From Clostridiales bacterium (GTDB lineage Bacteria; Bacillota; Clostridia; Lachnospirales; Lachnospiraceae): a stretch of DNA of 7,665 nucleotides. A program made the translations under genes and the position numbers. The notes beneath the pieces are model-generated. The model was not told the origin of the DNA. It ran no database searches and was given only the letters and a program-made list of their open reading frames with translations. Positions 1 to 6,104 of this stretch are shown here, in pieces. Location of the stretch: contig JAHZAR010000031.1 of the NCBI GenBank assembly GCA_019423835.1, forward strand, positions 1 to 7,665, given 5' to 3'. How positions within the stretch are numbered: position 1 is the first letter of the stretch; each line of letters opens with the position of its first letter.

Positions 1-2123
1 AGAAAGAGCCGAAGAGAGGGAATATTACGGTTTTTGTCATTACCATGATCTTTACATTAATCTGCGTCATGGCTATGAACTCACTGCTGGACCGCACGAA
101 CACGGAAAAGCTGCCGTACAGCGAGTTTAACGACATGCTGGAAAATGGTGAGGTGGAATCGGTAGTCATCACCGGAAATAAGATTACAATTATTCCAAAT
201 GAGAAATCCGACAGGTACACAGCGAGCAGAGACAGATGGGGAAATCTGATTGGCAAGGAGTACTATACTGTACCGATCTACGATCCGGATTTGTTAGATA
301 AGCTGGAACAGGCAGGAGTAGAGAGATATGAGGAGGCCGAGGCGGACGCCAGCGCCCAGGTTCTGGCTTTTCTCATGAGCTGGATTCTGCCGGTTGCACT
401 TCTGTTCCTGCTCTTTAATTTCATGATGAAAAGGATGGGCGGCGGAAACGGAATCATGGGCGTCGGAAAGAGCAACGCCAAGGTCTATGTCCAGAAGGAA
501 ACAGGAATTACCTTCAAGGATGTGGCCGGTGAGGACGAGGCCAAGGAATCGCTGAAGGAGATTGTGGACTTTCTTCACAATCCCGGAAAGTATACGAAGA
601 TTGGAGCAAAGCTTCCCAAGGGTGCGCTTCTGGTAGGCCCTCCGGGAACCGGAAAGACACTGCTTGCGAAGGCTGTGGCAGGAGAGGCGAAGGTGCCGTT
701 CTTCTCCCTGTCTGGTTCTGACTTTGTGGAGATGTTTGTGGGCGTGGGTGCCTCCCGTGTCCGCGACCTGTTTAAGCAGGCACAGGAATCTGCGCCATGT
801 ATTATTTTCATTGACGAGGTGGATGCCATCGGAAAAAGCCGTGATTCCCGTCTGGGAGGAAACGATGAGAGGGAGCAGACCTTAAACCAGCTCCTTTCGG
901 AGATGGATGGTTTTGATTCTTCCAAGGGACTTCTCGTTATGGCTGCCACCAACCGCCCGGAGATTCTGGATCCGGCTCTTCTGCGTCCCGGCCGTTTTGA
1001 CAGGCGGGTGATTGTGGATAAACCGGATTTGAAAGGAAGAATTAATATCTTAAAGGTTCATTCAAAGGATGTAAGGCTGGATGAGACCGTAAATTTTGAG
1101 GAGATTGCACTGGCCACCTCCGGCGCCGTGGGCGCGGATCTGGCCAACATGATGAATGAGGCGGCCATCACGGCCGTCAAGCACGGACGCAGCGCCGTTT
1201 CGCAGAAGGATCTGTTTGAGGCGGTGGAGGTTGTCCTGGTAGGCAAGGAGAAAAAGGACAGAATTCTCAGCAAGGAGGAGCGCAGGATCGTATCCTACCA
1301 TGAGGTTGGCCATGCGCTTGTCAATGCCCTTCAGAAGGATGCAGAGCCAGTTCAGAAGATTACCATTGTTCCGAGAACGATGGGAGCCCTGGGCTATGTG
1401 ATGCAGGTTCCCGAGGAGGAAAAATACTTAAATACGAAGAAAGAAATTCACGCCATGCTGGTAGGCTTTCTGGCCGGCCGGGCGGCAGAGGAGATTGTCT
1501 TTGACACGGTAACCACGGGAGCGGCCAACGATATTGAACAGGCCACAAGAATCGCCAGAGCGATGGTGACGCAGTACGGAATGTCTGACAAATTCGGACT
1601 GATGGGCCTTGCCACCAGAGAGGATCAGTATCTGAGCGGGCGGACGGTGTTGAACTGCAGCGACGAGACAGCGGCAGATATCGATAAAGAGGTGATGATG
1701 ATCCTCAAGGAGGCTTACGACGAGGCAAAGCAGATGCTTACGGAAAACCGGGATGCACTTGACGCCATCGCTGCCTTCCTGATTGAGAAGGAAACTATTA
1801 CCGGCAAGGAATTTATGAAGATTCTGCGTGAAATCAAGGGAATCCCTGAGCCGGAGGAGGGCAGCAGGGAAAGCCGCCTGGAGGAAAAGAAAGAGACATC
1901 CGGCGATGGCCTGAAAAAGCATGAAGATTCCGGCACCGAAAGCGTTCAGGCAGAGATGGAGAGGTCCGGTCAGGCACCGCTGCAGGAGGCTGAGACTGAA
2001 AGGGCCACGCCTGAGGCCAGCGGTTCACCCGACGCAGCTGAAGAGGCTGAGCCGGAAAAAAATGACGGGGAAACGGCACCTGCGGAAGAATCAGGTGAAA
2101 ACAGCGGACTGCATCATCAGTAA
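1..2123 (+). CDS. ftsH: ATP-dependent zinc metalloprotease FtsH (5'-partial)
   Basis: Membrane-anchored AAA+ protease that extracts and degrades misfolded or regulatory membrane and cytosolic proteins. The frame is open to the left edge (first full codon at 3). The first in-frame ATG, at 45, falls inside the first membrane helix, so the true start lies upstream of the window. Counting from that Met: rest of TM1 to about residue 13; extracytoplasmic domain about 15-105; TM2 about 106-128; AAA+ module with Walker A GPPGTGKT 198-205, pore loop FVGVG 231-235, Walker B ending IDEVD 256-260, and second region of homology 301-320; M41 protease domain with zinc motif HEVGH 419-423 and probable third ligand Asp496 in TGAANDIE. 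Most FtsH proteins have HEAGH, so Val is a mild variant, and all catalytic residues are present. A glutamate-rich low-complexity tail of about 90 residues (from about 602) follows the protease domain. TAA stop at 2121-2123, then a strong hairpin. Family assignment is secure. Confidence 0.97.
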   Translation, partial: KEPKRGNITVFVITMIFTLICVMAMNSLLDRTNTEKLPYSEFNDMLENGEVESVVITGNKITIIPNEKSDRYTASRDRWGNLIGKEYYTVPIYDPDLLDKLEQAGVERYEEAEADASAQVLAFLMSWILPVALLFLLFNFMMKRMGGGNGIMGVGKSNAKVYVQKETGITFKDVAGEDEAKESLKEIVDFLHNPGKYTKIGAKLPKGALLVGPPGTGKTLLAKAVAGEAKVPFFSLSGSDFVEMFVGVGASRVRDLFKQAQESAPCIIFIDEVDAIGKSRDSRLGGNDEREQTLNQLLSEMDGFDSSKGLLVMAATNRPEILDPALLRPGRFDRRVIVDKPDLKGRINILKVHSKDVRLDETVNFEEIALATSGAVGADLANMMNEAAITAVKHGRSAVSQKDLFEAVEVVLVGKEKKDRILSKEERRIVSYHEVGHALVNALQKDAEPVQKITIVPRTMGALGYVMQVPEEEKYLNTKKEIHAMLVGFLAGRAAEEIVFDTVTTGAANDIEQATRIARAMVTQYGMSDKFGLMGLATREDQYLSGRTVLNCSDETAADIDKEVMMILKEAYDEAKQMLTENRDALDAIAAFLIEKETITGKEFMKILREIKGIPEPEEGSRESRLEEKKETSGDGLKKHEDSGTESVQAEMERSGQAPLQEAETERATPEASGSPDAAEEAEPEKNDGETAPAEESGENSGLHHQ

Positions 2124-2126
2124 AAG

Positions 2127-2190
2127 AAAACGCCTGTGCAGAGGGAAAATACGATGATTCGTATTTTCCGCTTCTGCACAGGCGTTTTTT
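2127..2190. terminator. Bidirectional Rho-independent terminator between ftsH and the UPF0371 gene
   Basis: The outer arms 2127-2142 and 2173-2188 are perfectly complementary (16 bp, AAAACGCCTGTGCAGA against its reverse complement). The inner arms 2144-2154 and 2159-2169 are also perfect (11 bp). They are separated by a small asymmetric internal loop (1 nt against 3 nt), and the terminal loop TGAT is at 2155-2158. The plus-strand copy ends in T6 (2185-2190). On the minus strand the A-run at 2127-2130 and flanking A residues supply a U-rich tail. The hairpin begins 3 nt after the ftsH stop and ends about 40 nt beyond the minus-strand UPF0371 stop, so it is well placed to end both convergent transcripts. 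Structure is seen directly; termination is inferred. Confidence 0.92.
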
Positions 2191-2229
2191 CAGGCTTTTT
2201 TGGCCCTTTCAGACTCTTTTTGCATGCGC

Positions 2230-3711
2230 TCAGTGATAGAGCTTCTTGTGCTCGTATACCGGCTCACAGGTCAGTTCGATGCCCAGTTTCTTGAACATCT
2301 TGAGATCCACATCGGAGAGCATGACGGAGGTGTGAACCTGGCAGCCCTTCAGCTTCGGCAGCTGTTCCATCGCCTTCTGTGCAACTTCATCGGAGGCTGC
2401 ACAGGCAGAGAGGGCGATGAGGATCTCGTCTGTGTGGAGGCGGGGATTGACACTGCCCAGGTAATCTACCTTCAGCTTCTGGATCGGCTCAATGGAAGCC
2501 GGGGAGATCAGGTGGCGCTCATGGGGAATCCCTCCGAGAACCTTCACCGCATTGAGCAGGAGAGCGGCAGATGCGCCCAGCAGGTTGCTGGTCTTCCCTG
2601 TCACAATGGTTCCGTCCGGCAGTTCAAGGGCAGCGGCCGGAGCACCCTCCTTTTCGGCCAGCGCATTGGCAGCCGGAACGACAGCTCTCATATCTGTGGA
2701 AATTTTGGCCTGCTTCATCAGAAGCTCGATTTTGTAGACTTCGTTTTTAGCGCCCGGCTGTTCTCTGACTACGCGGCTCAAGGCCTGGTAGTAGCGGCGG
2801 ATGATCTCCTGTCTGGAAGCCTCACAGCAGGCCTCGTCGTCGCAGATGCAGTTTCCGGCCATGTTTACGCCCATATCAGTGGGGGACTTGTAGGGGCAGC
2901 TTCCATAAATGCCCTCAAAGATAGCATTGAGAACAGGGAAAATTTCGATGTCCCGGTTGTAGTTAACAGTAGTGATGCCGTATGCTTCCAGATGGAAGGG
3001 ATCGATCATATTGACATCATTCAGATCCGCTGTGGCTGCCTCATAAGCCAGGTTGACCGGATGCTTGAGCGGAATATTCCAGATTGGGAAGGTTTCAAAC
3101 TTGGCGTAGCCGGCTTTGATTCCTCTCTTATTCTCATGGTAGAGCTGAGACAGGCAGGTAGCCATCTTTCCGCTGCCGGGGCCTGGGGCAGGTGCGCTCA
3201 CCTGCGGCTTTGTGGTTTCAATGTACTCATTTTTCCCATATCCCTCGTCGCTGACAATGAGGGATACATTGGATGGATACCCCTCAATGATGTAATGGCG
3301 GTAAACCTTGATTCCGAGATTCTCCAGCTTCTTTTTAAAGAGATCAGCGCTGGACTGGCCTGCGTAGTGGGTGATCACAACGCTTCCCACATAAAGCCCC
3401 TTTTCCGTGTAGGTCTGAATCAGGCGGAGAACATCCACATCATAGGTAATTCCGAGATCGGAGCGGACTTTGTTTTTTTCAATGTCAGCCGCGTTAATGG
3501 CGATGACGATTTCAGCCTGATCCGCAAGCTGGAGAAGCATGCGCAGCTTACTGTCAGGTGCAAAGCCCGGGAGCACCCTCGAAGCATGGTAGTCGTCAAA
3601 CAGCTTCCCGCCGAATTCCAGATAAAGCTTGTCACCGAACTGTCCGATTCTCTCGCGGATGTGATCAGACTGCATTTTCAGATACTTGTCATTATCGAAT
3701 CCTGTTCTCAT
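2230..3711 (-). CDS. UPF0371/DUF1846 family protein, function unknown
   Basis: Complete 493-residue protein, the usual size for UPF0371 (DUF1846). Recognised from the N-terminal block with LYLEFGGKLFDDYHASRVLP (29-48), the segment AINAADIEKNKVRSDLGITY (71-90), and GPGSGKMATCLSQLYHENKR (177-196). GPGSGK at 177-182 resembles a nucleotide-binding P-loop, although Met follows the Lys where Walker A usually has Ser or Thr. A cysteine-rich stretch GNCICDDEACCEAS lies at 286-299. No signal peptide or membrane helix is seen, so it is probably cytoplasmic. The start is supported by AAGGACGG (3718-3725 on this strand), 6 nt before the ATG at 3711. It is transcribed alone, convergent with ftsH and divergent from the lipoprotein operon. 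The biochemical role of the family is not established to my knowledge; nucleotide binding is inference from the glycine-rich loop. Family call is firm, function is not. Confidence 0.93.
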   Translation of the reverse strand: MRTGFDNDKYLKMQSDHIRERIGQFGDKLYLEFGGKLFDDYHASRVLPGFAPDSKLRMLLQLADQAEIVIAINAADIEKNKVRSDLGITYDVDVLRLIQTYTEKGLYVGSVVITHYAGQSSADLFKKKLENLGIKVYRHYIIEGYPSNVSLIVSDEGYGKNEYIETTKPQVSAPAPGPGSGKMATCLSQLYHENKRGIKAGYAKFETFPIWNIPLKHPVNLAYEAATADLNDVNMIDPFHLEAYGITTVNYNRDIEIFPVLNAIFEGIYGSCPYKSPTDMGVNMAGNCICDDEACCEASRQEIIRRYYQALSRVVREQPGAKNEVYKIELLMKQAKISTDMRAVVPAANALAEKEGAPAAALELPDGTIVTGKTSNLLGASAALLLNAVKVLGGIPHERHLISPASIEPIQKLKVDYLGSVNPRLHTDEILIALSACAASDEVAQKAMEQLPKLKGCQVHTSVMLSDVDLKMFKKLGIELTCEPVYEHKKLYH

Positions 3712-3732
3712 ATTTTACCGTCCTTATCTAAT

Positions 3733-3759
3733 CTGTAAATTTAGTACCACTGTAAATTT
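3733..3759. repeat. Direct and inverted repeats in the presumed UPF0371 leader
   Basis: CTGTAAATTT occurs at 3733-3742 and again, identical, at 3750-3759, a period of 17 bp. The same bases also give a perfect 7-bp inverted repeat, AAATTTA (3737-3743) and TAAATTT (3753-3759), around a 9-nt centre. The cluster sits between the candidate minus-strand -10 and the ribosome binding site of the UPF0371 gene, a plausible place for a repressor to bind. The repeats are exact and visible; the regulatory role is inferred and no regulator is assigned. Confidence 0.5.
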
Positions 3760-3767
3760 TCCTATCT

Positions 3768-3798
3768 ATTATGCTACAAAAAATGCATTTTGAGTAAA
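3768..3798 (-). promoter_or_regulatory. Possible promoter for the UPF0371 gene
   Basis: Read on the minus strand, CATAAT (3768-3773) makes a good -10 and TTTACT (3793-3798) a fair -35. The spacer is 19 bp, a little long. The 12-bp perfect palindrome AAAATGCATTTT (3780-3791) lies inside this spacer. Transcription would begin near 3761 and leave a leader of about 50 nt. Assignment rests on pattern matching in an AT-rich region, so it is tentative. Confidence 0.45.
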
Positions 3799-3922
3799 AG
3801 GAAAATCAATTTTTTTGGAAAAACTTTCTCTGGGGCAGTGAAAGGGAGGCTTTGGAAAGAGGGAGGAGAGAAATTCTGAATCGGGAGTGCAGAGAGTTTG
3901 TATGGATGGAAGAGGGATTTTG

Positions 3923-3938
3923 ACTGGCACAGGCCAGT
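3923..3938. promoter_or_regulatory. Operator-like inverted repeat upstream of the -10
   Basis: ACTGGC (3923-3928) and GCCAGT (3933-3938) form a perfect 6-bp inverted repeat around the 4-nt centre ACAG. It occupies the region where RNA polymerase would contact a -35, ending 6 bp before the extended -10 TG. Bound protein there would be expected to block or tune the promoter. It is too short and too early to be a terminator, and no regulator gene is present in the window. Role is inferred. Confidence 0.4.
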
Positions 3939-3944
3939 GGAAAA

Positions 3945-3953
3945 TGATATAAT
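3945..3953 (+). promoter_or_regulatory. Extended -10 promoter of the lipoprotein-DUF1653-uvrC operon
   Basis: TGATATAAT carries a perfect consensus TATAAT (3948-3953) preceded by the extended -10 TG (3945-3946). A good TTGACT is at 3920-3925, but 22 bp away, too far for a normal sigma-A -35 pairing. The extended -10 probably compensates for the lack of a good -35 at 17 bp. Transcription would start near 3960, giving a leader of about 30 nt before the ATG at 3991. This rules against the in-frame upstream TTG at 3898, which lies before the promoter. Confidence 0.75.
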
Positions 3954-3990
3954 AGCCAAGATAAGAAGGAATAGAGGAAAAGAGAGAGTT

Positions 3991-5292
3991 ATGTTTGGCA
4001 ATAGAGGAAAGAAAAGAATCCTGTCTGCCGCCCTTCTGTTTGCCGCTGCCCTTCCTCTGGCGGGCTGTACGAGATATACGCCGCCGGAGATGGAGAGCGG
4101 AGAAACCGTGCCAGAGAGCCGGGAGGACGTTCTGGAAACGGCTGGAACGGGTGAGGGCAGGGAAGCGTCAGAAGAAGCAGCTGACGCTGAAGAGAGAGAA
4201 AAAGAGACCGACAGAAGGGTGTCTGAAGGGCCTGTGATTGAAATCTACGATGATGCCTGGAACACAGACAGTCCCGGAGAGCCTGCCAAGGTAAAGGGAA
4301 TCTATCTCTCTGCTTACGTGGACGGAAGCAGAGAGAGGATGGCTCAGATAATCCATGAGATTGACAGGACAGAGCTGAATGCCGTGGTGATCGACTTTAA
4401 GGATGACAGCGGAAACATCACAGCAGAGGTGGAAAGTCCGCTGCTGCAGGAGCTGGGAGTCTGCCGGCCCTATATCAGCGATCTGCCGGGGCTCCTTTCA
4501 GAACTCAAGGCCCATGGTATTTACACCATAGCGCGGGTAGTTTCTCTCAGAGATCCGATGATGGGTGAGGTAAGGCCCCAGTGGTGTTTTCAGTCAGAGG
4601 GAGGGACAGTTCTGAGAGACAGTGACAGTATGACATGGCTGAATCCTTATCAGTGGGAGGTGCGGGAGTACCTGGCGGAAGTCGGAAGACAGGCGGCCCT
4701 GGCAGGTTTTGATGAGGTGCAGTTTGACTATATTCGCTTCTCTACCAACAGCGGTCTGCAGAAGGCAGCCATGAAAGAAGCGGGAGAGAACTCAAAAACG
4801 GACATTATCACAGAGCTTGTCGGATATATATATGATGAGCTGAGCCGTGAGGGGGTGTATGTGTCTGCGGACGTGTTTGGGACAATTATCTCGAGCAGCG
4901 GCGATGCCCAGGCAGTGGGGCAGGACTATGGCGCTCTGGCTTCCAGGCTGGACTACATCTGCCCGATGATTTACCCATCCCACTATGGAGATGGAAATTT
5001 CGGGCTGGACCATCCGGATCTGCATCCCTACGAGACGATTGTGGGTGCTCTGGCAGATTCAAAGAAGGCCCTTGGGGAAGACAAAGACGGGAAGGCACAG
5101 GAAACAGCGGCGGTGCGGCCGTGGCTTCAGGATTTTACAGCTTCCTGGCTGAAACACCACATACCCTATGGCGATGAAGAGATCCGGCGCCAGATCCAGG
5201 CGGTCTATGATGCAGGCTATGAGGAATGGATTCTGTGGAGCGCATCGAACAGATACCATTACAGTGCATTGGAGGCAGAACAGCAGAATTAA
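3991..5292 (+). CDS. Surface lipoprotein with DUF4015 putative glycoside hydrolase domain
   Basis: A 433-residue exported protein. Residues 1-26 form a lipoprotein signal: basic FGNRGKKR, a hydrophobic stretch, and lipobox LAGC with the lipidated Cys at 26. An acidic, disordered-looking linker (about 31-80) follows. From about 101 to 425 it matches the DUF4015 putative glycosyl hydrolase family (a predicted TIM barrel): KGIYLSAY 102-109, LNAVVIDFKDDSGNI 129-143, FDEVQFDYIRFS 240-251, VSADVFG 291-297, ICPMIYPSHY 323-332, and WILWSASNRY 413-422. Acidic residues in the VIDFKDD, FDEVQFDY and VSADVFG motifs are candidates for catalysis by analogy with other barrels. Substrate is unknown; a cell-envelope or environmental glycan is a guess. 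The ATG at 3991 is chosen because it begins the signal peptide and lies downstream of the promoter. Purine-rich AGAGGAAAAGAGAGAG (3973-3988) precedes it, not an ideally spaced SD. The DUF1653 gene follows after 18 nt. Confidence 0.88.
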   Translation: MFGNRGKKRILSAALLFAAALPLAGCTRYTPPEMESGETVPESREDVLETAGTGEGREASEEAADAEEREKETDRRVSEGPVIEIYDDAWNTDSPGEPAKVKGIYLSAYVDGSRERMAQIIHEIDRTELNAVVIDFKDDSGNITAEVESPLLQELGVCRPYISDLPGLLSELKAHGIYTIARVVSLRDPMMGEVRPQWCFQSEGGTVLRDSDSMTWLNPYQWEVREYLAEVGRQAALAGFDEVQFDYIRFSTNSGLQKAAMKEAGENSKTDIITELVGYIYDELSREGVYVSADVFGTIISSSGDAQAVGQDYGALASRLDYICPMIYPSHYGDGNFGLDHPDLHPYETIVGALADSKKALGEDKDGKAQETAAVRPWLQDFTASWLKHHIPYGDEEIRRQIQAVYDAGYEEWILWSASNRYHYSALEAEQQN

Positions 5293-5310
5293 AGGACGGA
5301 GGCAGAAAGG

Positions 5311-6057
5311 ATGGACAGAATCCCAAAGCCGGGAGAATTTTACCGGCATTTTAAAAATAATATGTATCAGATACTGGCAGTTGCAGAACATTCGGAAACA
5401 GGTGAGCAGCTCGTGATTTACCAGGCGCTTTACGGGACATTCGGAATCTATGCCCGTCCTCTGGACAGCTTTGTGAGCCCGGTAGACAGAGAAAAATACC
5501 CGAATGCTGCCCAGTACTACCGTTTTGAGCGGGTAGAGTTCAGGGAACCGGGGGCAGTCACCGCCACAGACATCTGTCAGACGGCTCCGGCCGGATCGGG
5601 TGAAACGATGATGGAAGAACCGGGAAGCGGGCAGGAGACAGGCGCACAGAAAACAGAAACCCCGCCGGAGGACCGCTCCCGCATTTATGAGAGAGCTGCC
5701 TATGAGCGGGAGGCCTATGGAAGGGACAGCGGCCTTGCGGGACGGGGGATTGTGTCGGCAGAGAGAGCCGGAGGCTACGGTTTTTCTCCGATTGAGCCGG
5801 TTCCGGATCAGCCCAATCCGTTTCTGATTGAATTTCTGGACGCAGAGAAGATAGAGGATCAGCTGGCCATACTTCGCAGGATGGAGGGCTGTGTGGGAAA
5901 GCGGGAGCTGGACAGCATCTGCGTGTACCTGGATATCAGCACCCGCTATGGAAGCCTTGAGGAGCAGACAGAGGGGATCCGAAAGTACCTGAAAATGCAG
6001 CTGAAGTATGATGCATCCCGGCTGCGCGGAGATTCCCGGACAGGGGAGAAGAGATGA
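5311..6057 (+). CDS. DUF1653 domain protein with a long C-terminal extension
   Basis: A 248-residue, probably cytoplasmic protein. The N-terminal part (about 7-75) is a DUF1653 domain: GEFYRHFKNNMYQILAVAEH (8-27), then the conserved LVIYQALYG (34-42) and RPLDSF (49-54). DUF1653 proteins are often little more than this single small beta-rich domain and have no established function. Here a Gly/Glu/Pro-rich linker (about 80-165, including the repeated YERAAYEREAY at 126-136) leads to a second, helix-rich conserved-looking block (about 169-235, NPFLIEFLDAEKIEDQLAIL onwards) that I do not recognise. No signal peptide or membrane helix is seen. The start is clear: GGAGG at 5298-5302, 8 nt before the ATG. 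The gene lies 18 nt after the lipoprotein stop and 39 nt before uvrC, so all three probably share a transcript. Its TGA (6055-6057) overlaps the ATG of a 16-codon ORF. Confidence 0.87.
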   Translation: MDRIPKPGEFYRHFKNNMYQILAVAEHSETGEQLVIYQALYGTFGIYARPLDSFVSPVDREKYPNAAQYYRFERVEFREPGAVTATDICQTAPAGSGETMMEEPGSGQETGAQKTETPPEDRSRIYERAAYEREAYGRDSGLAGRGIVSAERAGGYGFSPIEPVPDQPNPFLIEFLDAEKIEDQLAILRRMEGCVGKRELDSICVYLDISTRYGSLEEQTEGIRKYLKMQLKYDASRLRGDSRTGEKR

Positions 6058-6104
6058 AAAAAGTGAGAGAACAGGAAAAGGTGGAGAATCAGCCGAATGT
6101 TTAA
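6054..6104 (+). CDS. Possible 16-codon bridge ORF between the DUF1653 gene and uvrC
   Basis: An ATG at 6054 overlaps the DUF1653 stop as ATGA and opens a frame encoding MKKVREQEKVENQPNV, ending at TAA 6102-6104, just beyond the uvrC ATG at 6097-6099. It has a strong Shine-Dalgarno-like AGGGGAG (6042-6048) 5 nt upstream. Ribosomes finishing the DUF1653 protein could re-initiate here and be delivered onto the uvrC start, giving translational coupling. The peptide is highly charged and has no family resemblance that I can see. It may equally be chance spacer sequence, so the call is tentative. Confidence 0.25.
   Translation: MKKVREQEKVENQPNV
6080..6086 (+). promoter_or_regulatory. Ribosome binding site of uvrC
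   Basis: GGTGGAG lies 10 nt before the ATG at 6097. It supports that start, as does the protein beginning MFNIEEELKKLPAQPGVY, the expected start of UvrC just ahead of its GIY-YIG domain. Confidence 0.7.

Larger units (their letters stand above)
3712..3990. other. Divergent intergenic region (279 bp)
   Basis: Separates the minus-strand UPF0371 gene from the plus-strand lipoprotein operon. The left third is AT-rich and holds the UPF0371 leader, repeats and candidate promoter. The middle (about 3837-3896) is a purine-rich stretch with several GGGAGG-like sequences but no credible ORF behind them. The right third holds the extended -10 promoter and inverted repeat. I see no riboswitch, tRNA or hairpin terminator in it. 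Confidence 0.7.

Noticed and set aside
45..47. ATG at 45 as the ftsH start
   Set aside because: The frame is open upstream, and the preceding residues (KEPKRGNITVFVIT) look like the basic leader and first half of TM1. The true start is outside the window.
1428..1922. 164-codon minus-strand frame inside ftsH
   Set aside because: It is antisense to the conserved M41 protease domain and has no independent coding evidence.
2200..3738. Long plus-strand frame as a real 512-residue protein
   Set aside because: It is fully antisense to a clearly recognisable UPF0371 protein, starts at TTG without a Shine-Dalgarno beside the terminator, and resembles no family I know. Reported only as a curiosity.
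3839..3896. GGGAGG-type ribosome binding sites in the intergenic region, suggesting a small gene
   Set aside because: Only a short TTG frame of about two dozen codons follows, with no recognisable features. The purine-rich tract is more likely simple spacer.
3920..3953. TTGACT plus TATAAT as an ordinary sigma-A promoter
   Set aside because: The 22-bp spacer is outside the usual 16-19 bp. The extended -10 explains the promoter better.
3898..3990. TTG at 3898 as the lipoprotein start
   Set aside because: It would put 31 non-signal residues before the lipobox signal and start upstream of the extended -10 promoter. The ATG at 3991 gives a proper signal peptide.
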